From: an uncultured Bacteroidota bacterium
GTDB taxonomy: Bacteria; Bacteroidota; Bacteroidia; JABEUT01
Direction of reading: 5' to 3'
Assembly (NCBI GenBank): GCA_903916255.1
Contig: CAIWVW010000004.1
Coordinates: 1 to 64,000, forward strand
Length of the DNA: 64,000 bases
Shown: positions 1 through 10,259 of the stretch, in pieces
Layout: each line of letters begins with the position of its first letter
How positions within the stretch are numbered: the stretch's first letter is position 1
The notes under the pieces: model-generated
Told to the model about the DNA's origin: nothing
The model's database searches: none
What the model saw: the letters and a program-made list of their open reading frames with translations, nothing else
Program-made: the position numbers and the translations under genes

Positions 1-30
1 CGCCACAGCTCCTAAAAAAACTCCTCTTGT

Positions 31-57
31 CTGTCATTCCGAACGAAGTGAGGAATC
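31..57. repeat. REP-like half-site (GTCATTCCGAACGAAGTGAGGAATCT type)
   Basis: Sequence tgtcattccgaacgaagtgaggaatctta at the window edge resembles the dispersed 'tcattccgaacgaagtgaggaatct' intergenic repeats of many genomes; any partner arm lies outside the window. Confidence 0.45.
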
Positions 58-79
58 TTAATAAGGATTATTAATAAAG

Positions 80-700
80 ATGAAAGATACCTGGAAAGAA
101 TATATAGCTTTTAATAAGAAGCAACGAAATGGCATACTTGTGTTATTGTCACTTATCGGGATTCTTATAATCTATCTTTTCGTTGCAGATTATTTTCCTC
201 TCGGTTCTAAGCAAGTAGATTTCTCTTCATTTAAAATGGAAATTCAAAATGCAGGTGTAAACACGCTTACGGGTAACTTGAATAGTGCTCCAACTGCTTT
301 GAAAATGGATATTAACTCGGCTGACACAAATGCTCTGATGACTATTCCGCATATGAGCTCCTATTGTGCCGGAATGATTGTGCGCTACCGTAAAAAACTG
401 GGTGGATATTACAACACAAAGCAACTTAGGGAAGTATGGGGAATGGATAGTGTAATATTTAATTCAACAATATCTAAAGTGCGTGCAGATAGTTTATTGC
501 TTCACAAAATAAATATCAATACTGCCGACGTTAAGCAACTGGCATATCATCCCTATATACGCTATTATTTGGCAAAAGCCATCGTAAATTACCGCGAAGA
601 GCATGGGTTGTTCGAGTCATTGGCTGCACTGCATAAAATGGCAGCCATTGATGACAGTACATATGATAGAATTGCACCATATTTAACGGTGGGGGAATAA
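80..700 (+). CDS. helix-hairpin-helix (ComEA-like) domain protein
   Basis: One N-terminal TM segment, then HhH-like repeats: MDINSADTNALMTIPHMSSYCAGMIVRYRKKLGGYYNTKQLREVWGM and ININTADVKQLAYHPYIRYYLAKAIVNYREEHGLFESLAAL. Confidence 0.8.
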   Translation: MKDTWKEYIAFNKKQRNGILVLLSLIGILIIYLFVADYFPLGSKQVDFSSFKMEIQNAGVNTLTGNLNSAPTALKMDINSADTNALMTIPHMSSYCAGMIVRYRKKLGGYYNTKQLREVWGMDSVIFNSTISKVRADSLLLHKININTADVKQLAYHPYIRYYLAKAIVNYREEHGLFESLAALHKMAAIDDSTYDRIAPYLTVGE

Positions 701-723
701 ATAATATAGTTTTAGATGCTGAA

Positions 724-811
724 GAGATTGCTTCGTTCCCCGCAATGTCGTTAGAGTGTAAAAGTGGCCTGCAGAGCGGTGAGTCGTCATTGCGAGTAAG
801 GAAGCAATCTC
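724..811. repeat. REP-like imperfect inverted repeat
   Basis: GAGATTGCTTCGTTCCCCGCAATG (724-747) vs CATTGCGAGTAAGGAAGCAATCTC (788-811): 21/24 complementary positions, 40-nt spacer. Confidence 0.75.
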
Positions 812-832
812 ATTTATTCGGGAAGTGAATCT

Positions 833-1813
833 TCAAGACAACTTTTCCACCAGTTGTTCCGCCTGTATAGTTTCTGCACACTTAAAATGTTTTTGAGGGC
901 AAGCTTTATAGCCATGCAATCCGCAGGGGCGGCAATCCAGTTTTTCTTTTGTTTCAACTACAAACGATTTGTCGGATAATGGCCCGAAGCCGAATGCAGG
1001 AACCGTAGAACAAAATACAGCCGTTGCCGGGGCATTTATAGAAGATGCTATATGCAATGGGGCTGAATCGTTAGAATAATTCATAATACCATCTTTCATA
1101 AGGGCCGCCGATTGAAGGAAAGTAAGTTTCCCTGCAAGATTTGTGATGTTTTTATTAGACGAGGAATCAATAATCCGATTGCATAGGTCTTTATCCGAAG
1201 GAGCGCCAATGAGGTATATGACATATCCTGAAAGTGTATTTAAAAACTCCACCCATTTGTGTGCAGGAAATTGCTTGGTGAACCAAACAGAAGAGGGTGC
1301 AATACATATATATATGCCTTTTTTATATTCTTTCACACTGTCAAAATCAGCTACAGTAGGGTAGAGGCGGGGTTTTACTAATGTTGTATCAGTAAAAGAA
1401 ATTATCAGTTCAAGGTTCCGTTCCACTTCATGTTTTCCGTTTCCAATTATATGCTTTATTTTTTTCGTATAGCAAAATGAAAATGGGTTTTTATCGAACC
1501 CGATTTTTTCTTTGGCACCCGATAAAAATGTAATTAATCCCGAACTGGCAAACCGTTGCAAATTAATCACCATATCATATCTTGTGCGTCTAACCTCTCC
1601 GATAATATTTAAAAGGTTGCTGTTTTTATTTGTTTTTTTATCCCAAACAAGCAGCTTATTTAAAAACGGGTGGCCTGTAAAAAGCGATTCATTGCCCTTG
1701 CGGAGCAGGAAATCAATCGTTGCCTCGGGGTAATGCTGATGCAACTTCTCGATTACCGGTGTTGCAAGTACAACATCGCCAATAAACGCCGTTTGAATTA
1801 CAAGAATTTTCAA
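833..1813 (-). CDS. glycosyltransferase family 9 (ADP-heptose:LPS heptosyltransferase-like)
   Basis: MKILVIQTAFIGDVVLATPVIEKL N-terminus; IAPSSVWFTKQFPAHKW and MNYSNDSAPLHIASSINAPATAVF motifs typical of GT9. Confidence 0.88.
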   Translation of the reverse strand: MKILVIQTAFIGDVVLATPVIEKLHQHYPEATIDFLLRKGNESLFTGHPFLNKLLVWDKKTNKNSNLLNIIGEVRRTRYDMVINLQRFASSGLITFLSGAKEKIGFDKNPFSFCYTKKIKHIIGNGKHEVERNLELIISFTDTTLVKPRLYPTVADFDSVKEYKKGIYICIAPSSVWFTKQFPAHKWVEFLNTLSGYVIYLIGAPSDKDLCNRIIDSSSNKNITNLAGKLTFLQSAALMKDGIMNYSNDSAPLHIASSINAPATAVFCSTVPAFGFGPLSDKSFVVETKEKLDCRPCGLHGYKACPQKHFKCAETIQAEQLVEKLS

Positions 1814-1857
1814 GCTCTGTTTTTAAAACTTTAAGAGGATGAAGATACATATAAATA

Positions 1858-1893
1858 AAAAAGCCCCCGATATTTATTGCCGGGAGCTTTTAT
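1858..1893 (-). terminator. rho-independent terminator of the 1918-2931 gene
   Basis: aaaagcccccgatatttattgccgggagctttt: GC stem flanked by A/T tracts, just past the stop codon. Confidence 0.75.
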
Positions 1894-1917
1894 ATAAAAT
1901 GTTACAAGAGCTTATTG

Positions 1918-2931
1918 TTACTTAGCACTGCTGCCGCCGCCGAAATTAAAATGAACACCGATGGTAATACCCCATGAACTAAAAGGCAAATAGGTATTAT
2001 TGGCATTGCGGCTATTGGTTTCAGATACATTCTCTGTGGTAGCCGTAGTGGTAATGGTTTCTGAACTTGTTCCGTTGCCGCCATTATAATTAAACGTACT
2101 GGCTGTACCGTTAAAGACTTCGGTACCGTTTTTAGCATTAGTATTAGTTGAAATGGAACTGCCATATGTAGTAGTGGTGGTGGTATTATCAGTAAGAGTA
2201 CCGCCGAGACCAGTTTCTGTTTCTGTAGAGGTATATATGTCTTTGCCCGGGGACCAATTTTGAAGGTTACATGCAACTTCCCCAAAAATTCCAATTTTAT
2301 CGGACAGGGAATACATGATACCTAATGCTCCGTGAAATCCGATAATCATGCCACCGCTATAAGTATCGGTAGATGTTTGAGAAAGAATGCCTACGTTAGA
2401 ACCAAAATCTTCAGTTCCGGACATTGTGTTATCTACTACATAAGTGGGGAATCCTATCACAAGGCCCGTAACCATATAAGGGCGCATTTTATCGCCATCA
2501 TCTCCAGCCATTATGCGAAGTGATGGAGTTAAGCTAAATAAACCCGCTTTTATGGTAGTTGTACCTGTGCCTGATCCTGCTGATGCTCCTCCAAGTGTAT
2601 CTGCTTGATATGCTTGTGTTTGGGTCGTGGCAATACTGTTAGTGAACTTATCGGCAATACCGAGTTCAATCCCAACATTTTTGTTCAGCATATAGCCGAT
2701 ATGCACTCCCACGCTTACACCTGAGCCGCCTGAATATGAACTGCCAGTAACAGTCCCACTACTCCCACTACTGGTACCCAGGGTGGTGCTTGAAGCAGGA
2801 TATGGATTGGCCTGAACGCATGAAGGGAATCCGTATCCTACGCCCAATCCGGCATAAAGCCCTTGCGCTTGTGTGTTTAAATTTGCAAAGCAGAGTCCTG
2901 CAACTGCAACAAGAATAGATAATTTTTTCAT
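1918..2931 (-). CDS. outer membrane beta-barrel protein, Ser/Thr/Gly/Asn-rich
   Basis: Signal peptide MKKLSILVAVAGLCFANLNTQAQ, alternating barrel-like strands, C-terminal WGITIGVHFNFGGGSSAK. Confidence 0.75.
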   Translation of the reverse strand: MKKLSILVAVAGLCFANLNTQAQGLYAGLGVGYGFPSCVQANPYPASSTTLGTSSGSSGTVTGSSYSGGSGVSVGVHIGYMLNKNVGIELGIADKFTNSIATTQTQAYQADTLGGASAGSGTGTTTIKAGLFSLTPSLRIMAGDDGDKMRPYMVTGLVIGFPTYVVDNTMSGTEDFGSNVGILSQTSTDTYSGGMIIGFHGALGIMYSLSDKIGIFGEVACNLQNWSPGKDIYTSTETETGLGGTLTDNTTTTTTYGSSISTNTNAKNGTEVFNGTASTFNYNGGNGTSSETITTTATTENVSETNSRNANNTYLPFSSWGITIGVHFNFGGGSSAK

Positions 2932-2957
2932 GATGTTGTGTTTGGTTATTAATGAGG

Positions 2958-2965
2958 CAAAAATA
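2958..2965 (-). promoter_or_regulatory. Bacteroidota -7 box TATTTTTG for the 1918-2931 gene
   Basis: CAAAAATA on + equals TAnnTTTG on -, 27 nt upstream of the start codon. Confidence 0.45.
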
Positions 2966-3078
2966 AGTACAATTGTAAAGGTAAAAGATAAAGATAAAAG
3001 AATCTTATTAATACTCTTTTGTTCATATATTGTATGAAAGTGGAGCTGGTAAACTGAGGTTTGGTGAGCATGGTCACA

Positions 3079-3119
3079 TAAACAGAAAAACCCGGCATAT
3101 TGCCGGGTTTTTCTGTTTA
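3079..3119 (-). terminator. strong intrinsic terminator (19-bp stem)
   Basis: taaacagaaaaacccggca-tat-tgccgggtttttctgttta: perfect stem with 3-nt loop and T-run, downstream of the 3134-3877 gene. Confidence 0.9.
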
Positions 3120-3133
3120 AAATACTTAAATAC

Positions 3134-3877
3134 TTAAAACTTAAAGCTGATACCTAAATTCAGATAGTTTGACGATACAAAACTGGCTGAATATCCATCG
3201 TTAGAAACGGTGCAACGGAAATACTGTACTTCGAACCAGGCTCCAACGTGGTCGCTGAAAAAATAACGTGCACCCACAAATAAGCCATATTCAAGGCCTG
3301 CGGTTCCGAATGTTCCTGAACTGCCTTCAAAGTTAGGGTCGGTGGAGGTAGAAGTTGTAGTTCCGAATAAATCGCAATAACCTAATCCGATACCTGCATA
3401 AGGGTCCAGCTTATCGGTAGAAGCAAGGTGGTATGCTCCTCGAAGATTAAATTGCATTAATGAAACGGAAGCTTTGTCGGTTTCAGTAAAATTTTCAATG
3501 GTATATTGATATGTATTCGGATTGTAAACTACATCTTGCGTAGTATAGGTATCTGTTGCACTTGCACCTTGGTATGAAAAACCAAACCCAATACCAATAT
3601 GGTCAGATACTGCTTTTTCTCCTTTAATTTCAATAGCAGGGCCAACACTTGAACTATAGCCTGAACCTACAGCATCTCCTTCCGTGCTTCCTACAAATCC
3701 TACTCCAATATCTGTAAACTTGTCGCCTTCGGCAAATGCACCGTCTCCAACACCGCTATTGGCTGCACCGCTGCTGCTGTAGCTATTGCCACTGGTATGA
3801 TACTGCGCATAGGATGCGTTGCTGAAACACAAAAATGCTCCCGCAAATAAAGTTAAAAATAAAGTTTTTGTTTTCAT
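3134..3877 (-). CDS. outer membrane beta-barrel protein (porin-family-like)
   Basis: Signal peptide MKTKTLFLTLFAGAFLCFSNASYAQ; barrel strands such as HIGIGFGFSYQ, DPYAGIGLGYCDLFG, LGISFKF C-terminus. Confidence 0.75.
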   Translation of the reverse strand: MKTKTLFLTLFAGAFLCFSNASYAQYHTSGNSYSSSGAANSGVGDGAFAEGDKFTDIGVGFVGSTEGDAVGSGYSSSVGPAIEIKGEKAVSDHIGIGFGFSYQGASATDTYTTQDVVYNPNTYQYTIENFTETDKASVSLMQFNLRGAYHLASTDKLDPYAGIGLGYCDLFGTTTSTSTDPNFEGSSGTFGTAGLEYGLFVGARYFFSDHVGAWFEVQYFRCTVSNDGYSASFVSSNYLNLGISFKF

Positions 3878-3907
3878 GTGAATAGTAAATTAGTTATTAA
3901 TGAAGGA

Positions 3908-3915
3908 CAAAGCTA
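3908..3915 (-). promoter_or_regulatory. Bacteroidota -7 box TAGCTTTG for the 3134-3877 gene
   Basis: CAAAGCTA on + equals TAnnTTTG on -, about 31 nt upstream of the start. Confidence 0.45.
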
Positions 3916-4023
3916 ATAGATATTTTGAATTTGAAGAAATTAATTCACAAAAATTAATAATGATTTCAAAATGGAATTTATTATCTTGAATAATGGCAGT
4001 AAAATGTCAACATATCCATAAAT

Positions 4024-4054
4024 AAAAAAGCCTCCGAATTTTCGGAGGCTTTTT
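4024..4054 (-). terminator. rho-independent terminator of groEL
   Basis: aaaaaagcctccgaattttcggaggcttttt hairpin just downstream of the groEL stop. Confidence 0.9.
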
Positions 4055-4072
4055 ATACGAGTAATGAAGAAA

Positions 4073-5707
4073 TTACATCATATCACCGCCCATGCCGCCC
4101 ATTGGTGGCATAGCTGGCTTATCCTTTTCTTTTTCTTCTGCCAATACACATTCGGTAGTAAGAATCATGCCTGCAATAGATGCCGCATTCTCAAGCGCTA
4201 CGCGGGTAACCTTGGTAGGGTCGATTACACCTGCGGCAATCAGGTTCTCATACTTTTCGGTGCGTGCATTAAATCCGAAATCGCCTTTGCCTTCTTTCAC
4301 TTTTTGGCAAACTACAGCTCCATCCATAGAACCGGAATTGGCTACAATCTGGCGAAGCGGTTCTTCCAGTGCACGGCGAATGATAGCAATACCGGTGTTT
4401 TCATCATCGTTGCTGCCTTTCAGCTTTTCGATAGATTCAACAGCGCGGATATAAGCTACGCCTCCACCTGCAACAATACCTTCTTCCACTGCTGCACGGG
4501 TTGCATGCAAAGCATCATCAACGCGGTCTTTCTTTTCTTTCATTTCCACTTCGGTAGCTGCGCCAACATATAATACGGCAACACCTCCGGCTAATTTAGC
4601 CAAACGTTCCTGCAGTTTTTCTTTGTCGTAGTCGGATGTGGTATTTTCGATTTGTGCTTTAATTTGGTTTACACGGGCTGTAATATCAGCCTTTTTGCCT
4701 GCACCGCCAACAATGGTTGTATTGTCCTTGTCAATGGTGATTTTTTCAGCGCTGCCGAGGTAAGAAAGGTCAGCATTTTCCAATTTGTATCCGCCTTCTT
4801 CCGAAATAAATACACCTTTGGTTAATATAGCGATATCTTCCAGCATCGATTTCCTTCTATCGCCAAAGCCGGGAGCCTTAACAGCAGCAATCTTCAATGA
4901 ACCGCGGATTTTATTCACCACAAGGGTAGCCAAAGCTTCTCCGTCGATATCTTCAGCAATAATTAAAAGCGGACGGCCGGTTTGTACTGATTTTTCAAGC
5001 ACAGGGAGAAGTTCTTTCATGTTGGAAAGCTTCTTTTCATAAATCAGAATGTATGGGTTTTCCAGAACGGCTTCCATCTTTTCTGCATTGGTAACAAAGT
5101 AAGGAGAAATATATCCCCTGTCGAATTGCATACCTTCCACAATTTCAACGGTGGTTTCAGTTCCACGGGCTTCCTCAACTGTTATAACACCTTCTTTCTT
5201 CACTTTTGCCATTGCATTGGCAATAAGTTTTCCGATAGAATTGTCATTATTGGCAGAAATGGTGGCAACCTGTTCAATCTTACTGTTATCGTCACCAACT
5301 GATTTGGACTGTTTCTTAAGGTCGGCAACAATAGCTTCAACAGCTTTGTCGATACCTCTTTTCAAATCCATTGGGTTAGCGCCTGCGGTTACGTTTTTTA
5401 AACCTGCCGTTAAAATAGCTTGTGCCAAAACGGTAGCGGTAGTAGTTCCATCGCCTGCAATGTCAGCAGTTTTGGAAGCAACTTCTTTCAAAATTTGCGC
5501 CCCCATATTCTGAACCGGGTCAGAAAGTTCAATTTCTTTTGCAACGGTAACACCATCTTTAGTGATGATAGGTGAACCGAATTTTTTGTCGATAATAACA
5601 TTACGACCCTTAGGGCCTAAGGTTACTTTTACCGCATCAGCAAGAGCGTCTGCTCCTTTCTTAATTGCATCGCGGGCTTTCAGGTCAAAAATTATGTCTT
5701 TAGCCAT
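4073..5707 (-). CDS. groL: chaperonin GroEL
   Basis: [14 protein letters not shown]-type motif ([17 protein letters not shown]), C-terminal [11 protein letters not shown]. Confidence 0.99.
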   Translation of the reverse strand: MAKDIIFDLKARDAIKKGADALADAVKVTLGPKGRNVIIDKKFGSPIITKDGVTVAKEIELSDPVQNMGAQILKEVASKTADIAGDGTTTATVLAQAILTAGLKNVTAGANPMDLKRGIDKAVEAIVADLKKQSKSVGDDNSKIEQVATISANNDNSIGKLIANAMAKVKKEGVITVEEARGTETTVEIVEGMQFDRGYISPYFVTNAEKMEAVLENPYILIYEKKLSNMKELLPVLEKSVQTGRPLLIIAEDIDGEALATLVVNKIRGSLKIAAVKAPGFGDRRKSMLEDIAILTKGVFISEEGGYKLENADLSYLGSAEKITIDKDNTTIVGGAGKKADITARVNQIKAQIENTTSDYDKEKLQERLAKLAGGVAVLYVGAATEVEMKEKKDRVDDALHATRAAVEEGIVAGGGVAYIRAVESIEKLKGSNDDENTGIAIIRRALEEPLRQIVANSGSMDGAVVCQKVKEGKGDFGFNARTEKYENLIAAGVIDPTKVTRVALENAASIAGMILTTECVLAEEKEKDKPAMPPMGGMGGDMM

Positions 5708-5815
5708 GTTTTTTTAAAATTTTAAATTGTTAATTGTCAATTGTTAATGTTTAAGAACTTATAAATACAAAGAGCAAATGAATTTCATTTACAATTTAGC
5801 ATTTACAATTTACTA

Positions 5816-6103
5816 TTAGTCGAAGTAACCAAGCAAGTCATCCTGGCGCATGATTTGGTACTCTTTACCTTCAATGGTAATTTCGGTACCGGAATATTTT
5901 CCATACAGAACCTTGTCACCTACTTTTACGGTCATAGGTTCATCTTTCTTTTTGCCGGCGCCTACTGCTACTACGACTCCCTTTTGGGGTTTTTCCTTTG
6001 CAGAATCCGGAATGATAATTCCTCCTGCTGTTTTTTCTTCAGCCTCAGCTACTTCCACGAGTACACGGTCGCCCTGAGGTACAAAATTTACTTTTTTTGC
6101 CAT
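5816..6103 (-). CDS. groS: co-chaperonin GroES
   Basis: [41 protein letters not shown]; immediately upstream of groEL. Confidence 0.99.
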   Translation of the reverse strand: MAKKVNFVPQGDRVLVEVAEAEEKTAGGIIIPDSAKEKPQKGVVVAVGAGKKKDEPMTVKVGDKVLYGKYSGTEITIEGKEYQIMRQDDLLGYFD

Positions 6104-6268
6104 GGTTTTATTTTAAATTTAAGGTTAGGTATTTAATTGCTTTCTGATAAACCTCTAATCAAATCTCGTGCCAAACTTTTTTCAAGACAACTTGGCATCC
6201 TGAAATGACAGATTTTTTGGTAAAGGGCTGCGAAGATAGGAAAATGACAGATTGGCCAGGTACAAACT

Positions 6269-6661
6269 TTAAGCACGAGCTGCTGTTGAAGCTCTGTGTT
6301 TACCTTGCTCGGTTGAGCGAGAGGGGCTTAGCAGTATTTCCATGATAACTACCTGTAAAAGAAATTGTGCACCGGTTACAATTCCGGCCAATGGGTTCTT
6401 AGCGAAAACATGAACAATGTTTGTTTGCAAAAGTACCCATGGGAATAGCATTATCAAAGGCATCAGATAAATAAACCATTTATACCCTCTGCGCAAAACA
6501 AACGAACAAACAATAAAAAGGGCAATAATGCCAATCATTTTTAAAGATGTTGTTCCGGCGGGAACAATGTCAAGAATTACAATATTCACTATTTTAAGAA
6601 TAGTAACAAAGATTAGCAGATTGGATGCGCGAATAAATTTTTCCGGAACTTTTGAAAACAT
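6269..6661 (-). CDS. hypothetical membrane protein
   Basis: Several TM segments (LIFVTILKIVNIVILDIV, IGIIALFIVCSFVL, WFIYLMPLIMLFPWVLL). ORF track starts at a GTG at 6694; the internal ATG at 6661 fits better with a TAnnTTTG box at 6694-6701. Confidence 0.55.
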   Translation of the reverse strand: MFSKVPEKFIRASNLLIFVTILKIVNIVILDIVPAGTTSLKMIGIIALFIVCSFVLRRGYKWFIYLMPLIMLFPWVLLQTNIVHVFAKNPLAGIVTGAQFLLQVVIMEILLSPSRSTEQGKHRASTAARA

Positions 6662-6896
6662 GAAAATAAATGAATTATGTGATAATAACATCACAAAAAT
6701 ACAAAAAAATCACCGATAAAACCGAAAAACATGATTTAAGTCAGTATTAAATTTACTGTTCTTTGATTATCAATAACATAAAAACAATAAATTTAACAAT
6801 TAATTCATAAAAAACAGCCAATAAAGTATATTTAAAGCCAATACTTTACTATAATCGAAAATAATTCCGTAGAACAAAATCGGGTTGTAAAATAAA

Positions 6897-8171
6897 TTAT
6901 AAAGCCGGAAGCAGTTTTGCCTTCGCTTCGCCAAACCCGATTCTCAAATTGCCTTTTTGGCAATATCCTTTTACAATAATAGTATCACCATCCTGCAAAA
7001 ACTTTCGTTCTTGTCCGTTGGGCAGCGTTATGGGTTTGGAGCCGTTCCATGTCAATTCAAGCATGGAGCCGAATGAATCGGGTGTTGGCCCGCTGATTGT
7101 TCCGGATGCCATTAAATCGCCAACATTGATATTACAACCATTTATAGTGTGGTGGGCCAGTTGTTGCTCCATGGTCCAATAAAGGTGCTTATAGTTAGAT
7201 GTGCATATTTTAACGGCATCCGTATTCTCTGCTTGCAGCCATACCTCAAGGGTTATATCTATGGCTGTATTTTCATCAGCACGTTTTAAATAGGGTAATA
7301 CTTCCGGTTCCTGCGGAGGTGCTTGAGTACGGAATGGTTCAAGGGCTTCCAGAGTAACTATCCAGGGGGAAGTGGTGGAGGCAAAATTTTTAGCTAAAAA
7401 CGGGCCAAGCGGAACATATTCCCAACGCTGAATATCGCGGGCCGACCAGTCATTAAACAAGGTCATTCCAAAAATATAGTCATCGGCTTCTTTATTAGAA
7501 ACGGATTGCCCTGATTCAGTTTGTTTACCGATAATAAAAGCCATTTCCAATTCAAAATCCATAGCCTTTGAAGGGTAGAAGGCAGGTATATCAGACCCCG
7601 GAGGAGCTACCTGGCCTTTAGGACGATGAAAATTTTTGCCCGATACCATTATGGAGGAAGAGCGCCCGTGATAAGCCACCGGCAAATGGAGCCAATTTGG
7701 CAACAATGCATTTTTAGGGTCGCGGAACATAGAACCTACATTGGTGGCATGTTCTTTGCTGGAGTAAAAATCGGTATAATCGCCGACCTTTACAGGCATT
7801 AACAACTCCACTTCATTTATGTTGAACAAACATTTTGAAACGGCCTCCTTATCATCCCGCAGTTTTCCGTTGTCACTTTTTAATAAGGATTTAATCTGCT
7901 TGCGAACAGAGTGCCAAACAGGTTTCCCCAGCGCAATAAATTCGTTGAGGGAATCTTTATCGAAAATACCATTGGGCAATGAAATTTCGGAAAAAAACCC
8001 CAACCCCTGCAAAGCGGAAAGGTCTATTACATATTCGCCGATGGCGGTAGCTGCGGAAGCCCTGCCATTTTTATGTTTAATAATTCCCAACGGCAAATTA
8101 TAAATGGGGAAATCGGAATTATCCGGAACATTTATCCAGGAGGTAATTAAAATATCGTTCGTGTTATGCAT
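6897..8171 (-). CDS. fahA: fumarylacetoacetase
   Basis: DFYSSKEHATNVGSMFRDP, LPVAYHGRSSSIMVSG, MTLFNDWSARDIQRWEYVPLGPFLAKNFASTTSPWIV, LMASGTISGPTPDSFGSMLELTWNG. Confidence 0.97.
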   Translation of the reverse strand: MHNTNDILITSWINVPDNSDFPIYNLPLGIIKHKNGRASAATAIGEYVIDLSALQGLGFFSEISLPNGIFDKDSLNEFIALGKPVWHSVRKQIKSLLKSDNGKLRDDKEAVSKCLFNINEVELLMPVKVGDYTDFYSSKEHATNVGSMFRDPKNALLPNWLHLPVAYHGRSSSIMVSGKNFHRPKGQVAPPGSDIPAFYPSKAMDFELEMAFIIGKQTESGQSVSNKEADDYIFGMTLFNDWSARDIQRWEYVPLGPFLAKNFASTTSPWIVTLEALEPFRTQAPPQEPEVLPYLKRADENTAIDITLEVWLQAENTDAVKICTSNYKHLYWTMEQQLAHHTINGCNINVGDLMASGTISGPTPDSFGSMLELTWNGSKPITLPNGQERKFLQDGDTIIVKGYCQKGNLRIGFGEAKAKLLPAL

Positions 8172-8189
8172 TCAGTAAATTATAAAATG

Positions 8190-8197
8190 CAAAATTA
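8190..8197 (-). promoter_or_regulatory. Bacteroidota -7 box TAATTTTG for fahA
   Basis: CAAAATTA on + equals TAnnTTTG on -, 19 nt upstream of the fahA start. Confidence 0.45.
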
Positions 8198-8225
8198 TCT
8201 TTATTCTTATTAGTCGGTAAAGAAC

Positions 8226-8233
8226 TACATTTG
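8226..8233 (+). promoter_or_regulatory. Bacteroidota -7 box TACATTTG, candidate promoter of the asnB/EPS cluster
   Basis: Exact TAnnTTTG about 130 nt upstream of the asnB GTG start. Confidence 0.4.
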
Positions 8234-8362
8234 CAGAGTAATGAATTTATTGGGAGGCAGAGGCCATTTTATATGATGTATATCATATCCTTTCAATAGG
8301 TAAGTTAGTAGTTTGCCTAATTAATTAAAGAACCGACCCAGACCCCTAATGTATATAGCTTA

Positions 8363-10258
8363 GTGTGCGGAATAACCGGAATAATAACAAGTTCTGAAGA
8401 AGCGGCAAAGTATTTCAGTGCCATAAAATCAGCAACCATCTCACTGCAGCACCGCGGCCCCGACAATAGCGGTTCTTTTGCAGATTTCAATGCTCTTTTG
8501 GGGCATACCCGCCTGTCTATTATTGATACAAGTAATGCTTCCGACCAACCATTTTATAGCACCGATGGGCGATATGTTATTGTGTACAATGGTGAGGTTT
8601 TTAATTTTAAGGAACTCCGCCAGGAGCTTATGCAAAAAGGGGTGGCGTTCCAAACTAGTGGCGATACGGAGGTTTTATTGCAATTGTATATTCATGAAGG
8701 CGCCCGTTTTTTAGAGAGAGTGAATGGGTTTTTTGCATTTGCCATTTATGATAAACTTCAAAAATCCCTATTCCTGGCCCGCGACCGTTTTGGAATAAAA
8801 CCGCTTTTTTATTTTTGGGACGGTAACCGTTTCATATTCGCTTCTGAAATGAAAGCCTTGTTGCAATACCCGTTTCAGCGGAAAATTGACAGCGTATCGC
8901 TCATCGAATATTTACAGCTGAATTATATTCCGGCGCCCAATACCATGCTCGAAGGCGTGAAGAAATTCCCGGTGGGGCAATGTGCCAAAATTACATACAA
9001 TGACCGTAAACTAACCTTCGCTCCCTTTTGCAAAGAGCCTTATTTTGAAGGATGTGAAGACAAAAGCATTACCTATGGTGATGCGGTAAAAAAATTTTAC
9101 AACTTGTTTGAAGATTCTGTGCAAAAGCGTTTACTGGCAGATGTTCCTGTAGGTACCTTTTTAAGCGGCGGGCTCGATTCTTCAGCGGTAACGGCCGTGG
9201 CTGCCCTTCACAAAAAAAATATCATGTCTTTTTCGATAGGGTACAAGGAAGAACCTATGTTCGATGAAACTCAGTATGCCGAAATGGTGGCCAAAAAGCT
9301 GGGTACTGACCATCACACCTTCCGGCTCGATAACAGTGACCTTTTCAAAGAACTATATAATATATTAGATACGTTGGGCGAACCTTTTGGCGATTCTTCC
9401 TCCATACCTATGTATATTCTGTGCCAAAAAGCCAGACGGCATGTGAAGGTATGTTTGTCGGGCGATGGGAGCGATGAGCTTATGGGCGGGTATAACAAAC
9501 ATTTGGCCGAATATAAACTGAGGAACAATCCGAATCTTAAAACCCTGTCTAATTTAGCGGCACCCTTTTTGAAATTACTGCCCTATTCAAGAAATACCCT
9601 TTACGGAAATAAAATCAGGCAAGTAATCCGGTTTGCCGATGGGGCGAAATTAAATAACGGTGACCGTTATTGGAAATGGGCATCTATTGCCAATGCAGAT
9701 AAAGCTATAAGTTTACTGAATGTAAAAAGTGGAAATCTGGGCCATTTGTTTTCTGAAATTAAGAATTCGCATCTTTCCACACTCGATAAAAATTTCAATT
9801 CGCTTTTTTATACGGATGTGAAGTTGGTATTGCAAAACGATATGTTGGTGAAAACCGACCTGATGAGCATGGCTAACAGTTTGGAAGTCCGCGTGCCTTT
9901 TCTGGATTACAGGCTGGTGGAGTTTTTATTTTCGCTGCCTTTCGAATATAAAATAGGCGGAAGCACCCAAAAAAGAATATTGCGTGATGCCGTATCGCAT
10001 TTACTGCCGCAGGAAGTTGTAACGAGAAAAAAACAAGGTTTTGAAGTACCTTTGCTGAAATGGTTTAAAACGGAGTTGAAAGGCACTATCGAATCACTAT
10101 GGCTGGATGATGACTACATAATAAACCAGGGTATATTTGATGTGAAGCAGATAAGGATTCTGAAAAAACAACTGCAATCATCCAACCCGCAAGATGTGGT
10201 GGCGCAGATATGGGGGCTTATAGCTTTTCAGCACTGGTATAAAAGAAACATAGAATAA
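8363..10258 (+). CDS. asnB: asparagine synthase (glutamine-hydrolyzing), EPS-cluster type
   Basis: MCGITGI N-terminus (GTG start; Cys2 nucleophile), SLQHRGPDNSG, VPVGTFLSGGLDSSAVTA, CLSGDGSDELMGGY, SLEVRVPFLDYRLVEF. Confidence 0.95.
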   Translation: MCGITGIITSSEEAAKYFSAIKSATISLQHRGPDNSGSFADFNALLGHTRLSIIDTSNASDQPFYSTDGRYVIVYNGEVFNFKELRQELMQKGVAFQTSGDTEVLLQLYIHEGARFLERVNGFFAFAIYDKLQKSLFLARDRFGIKPLFYFWDGNRFIFASEMKALLQYPFQRKIDSVSLIEYLQLNYIPAPNTMLEGVKKFPVGQCAKITYNDRKLTFAPFCKEPYFEGCEDKSITYGDAVKKFYNLFEDSVQKRLLADVPVGTFLSGGLDSSAVTAVAALHKKNIMSFSIGYKEEPMFDETQYAEMVAKKLGTDHHTFRLDNSDLFKELYNILDTLGEPFGDSSSIPMYILCQKARRHVKVCLSGDGSDELMGGYNKHLAEYKLRNNPNLKTLSNLAAPFLKLLPYSRNTLYGNKIRQVIRFADGAKLNNGDRYWKWASIANADKAISLLNVKSGNLGHLFSEIKNSHLSTLDKNFNSLFYTDVKLVLQNDMLVKTDLMSMANSLEVRVPFLDYRLVEFLFSLPFEYKIGGSTQKRILRDAVSHLLPQEVVTRKKQGFEVPLLKWFKTELKGTIESLWLDDDYIINQGIFDVKQIRILKKQLQSSNPQDVVAQIWGLIAFQHWYKRNIE

Positions 10259-10259
10259 A

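Noticed and set aside
1902-2294. 130-aa ORF on the - strand inside the 1918-2931 outer-membrane gene
   Set aside because: Out-of-frame reading of a Thr/Ser-rich repeat region; no domain signature, and the overlapping frame has a signal peptide and barrel features
4064-4573. 169-aa ORF on + opposite groEL
   Set aside because: Antisense to a highly conserved gene; Phe/His/Cys-rich composition typical of shadow ORFs
5707-5815. AT-rich attgttaattgtcaattgttaat spacer between groES and groEL
   Set aside because: Common low-complexity intergenic sequence; no coherent repeat structure or CRISPR-like spacing
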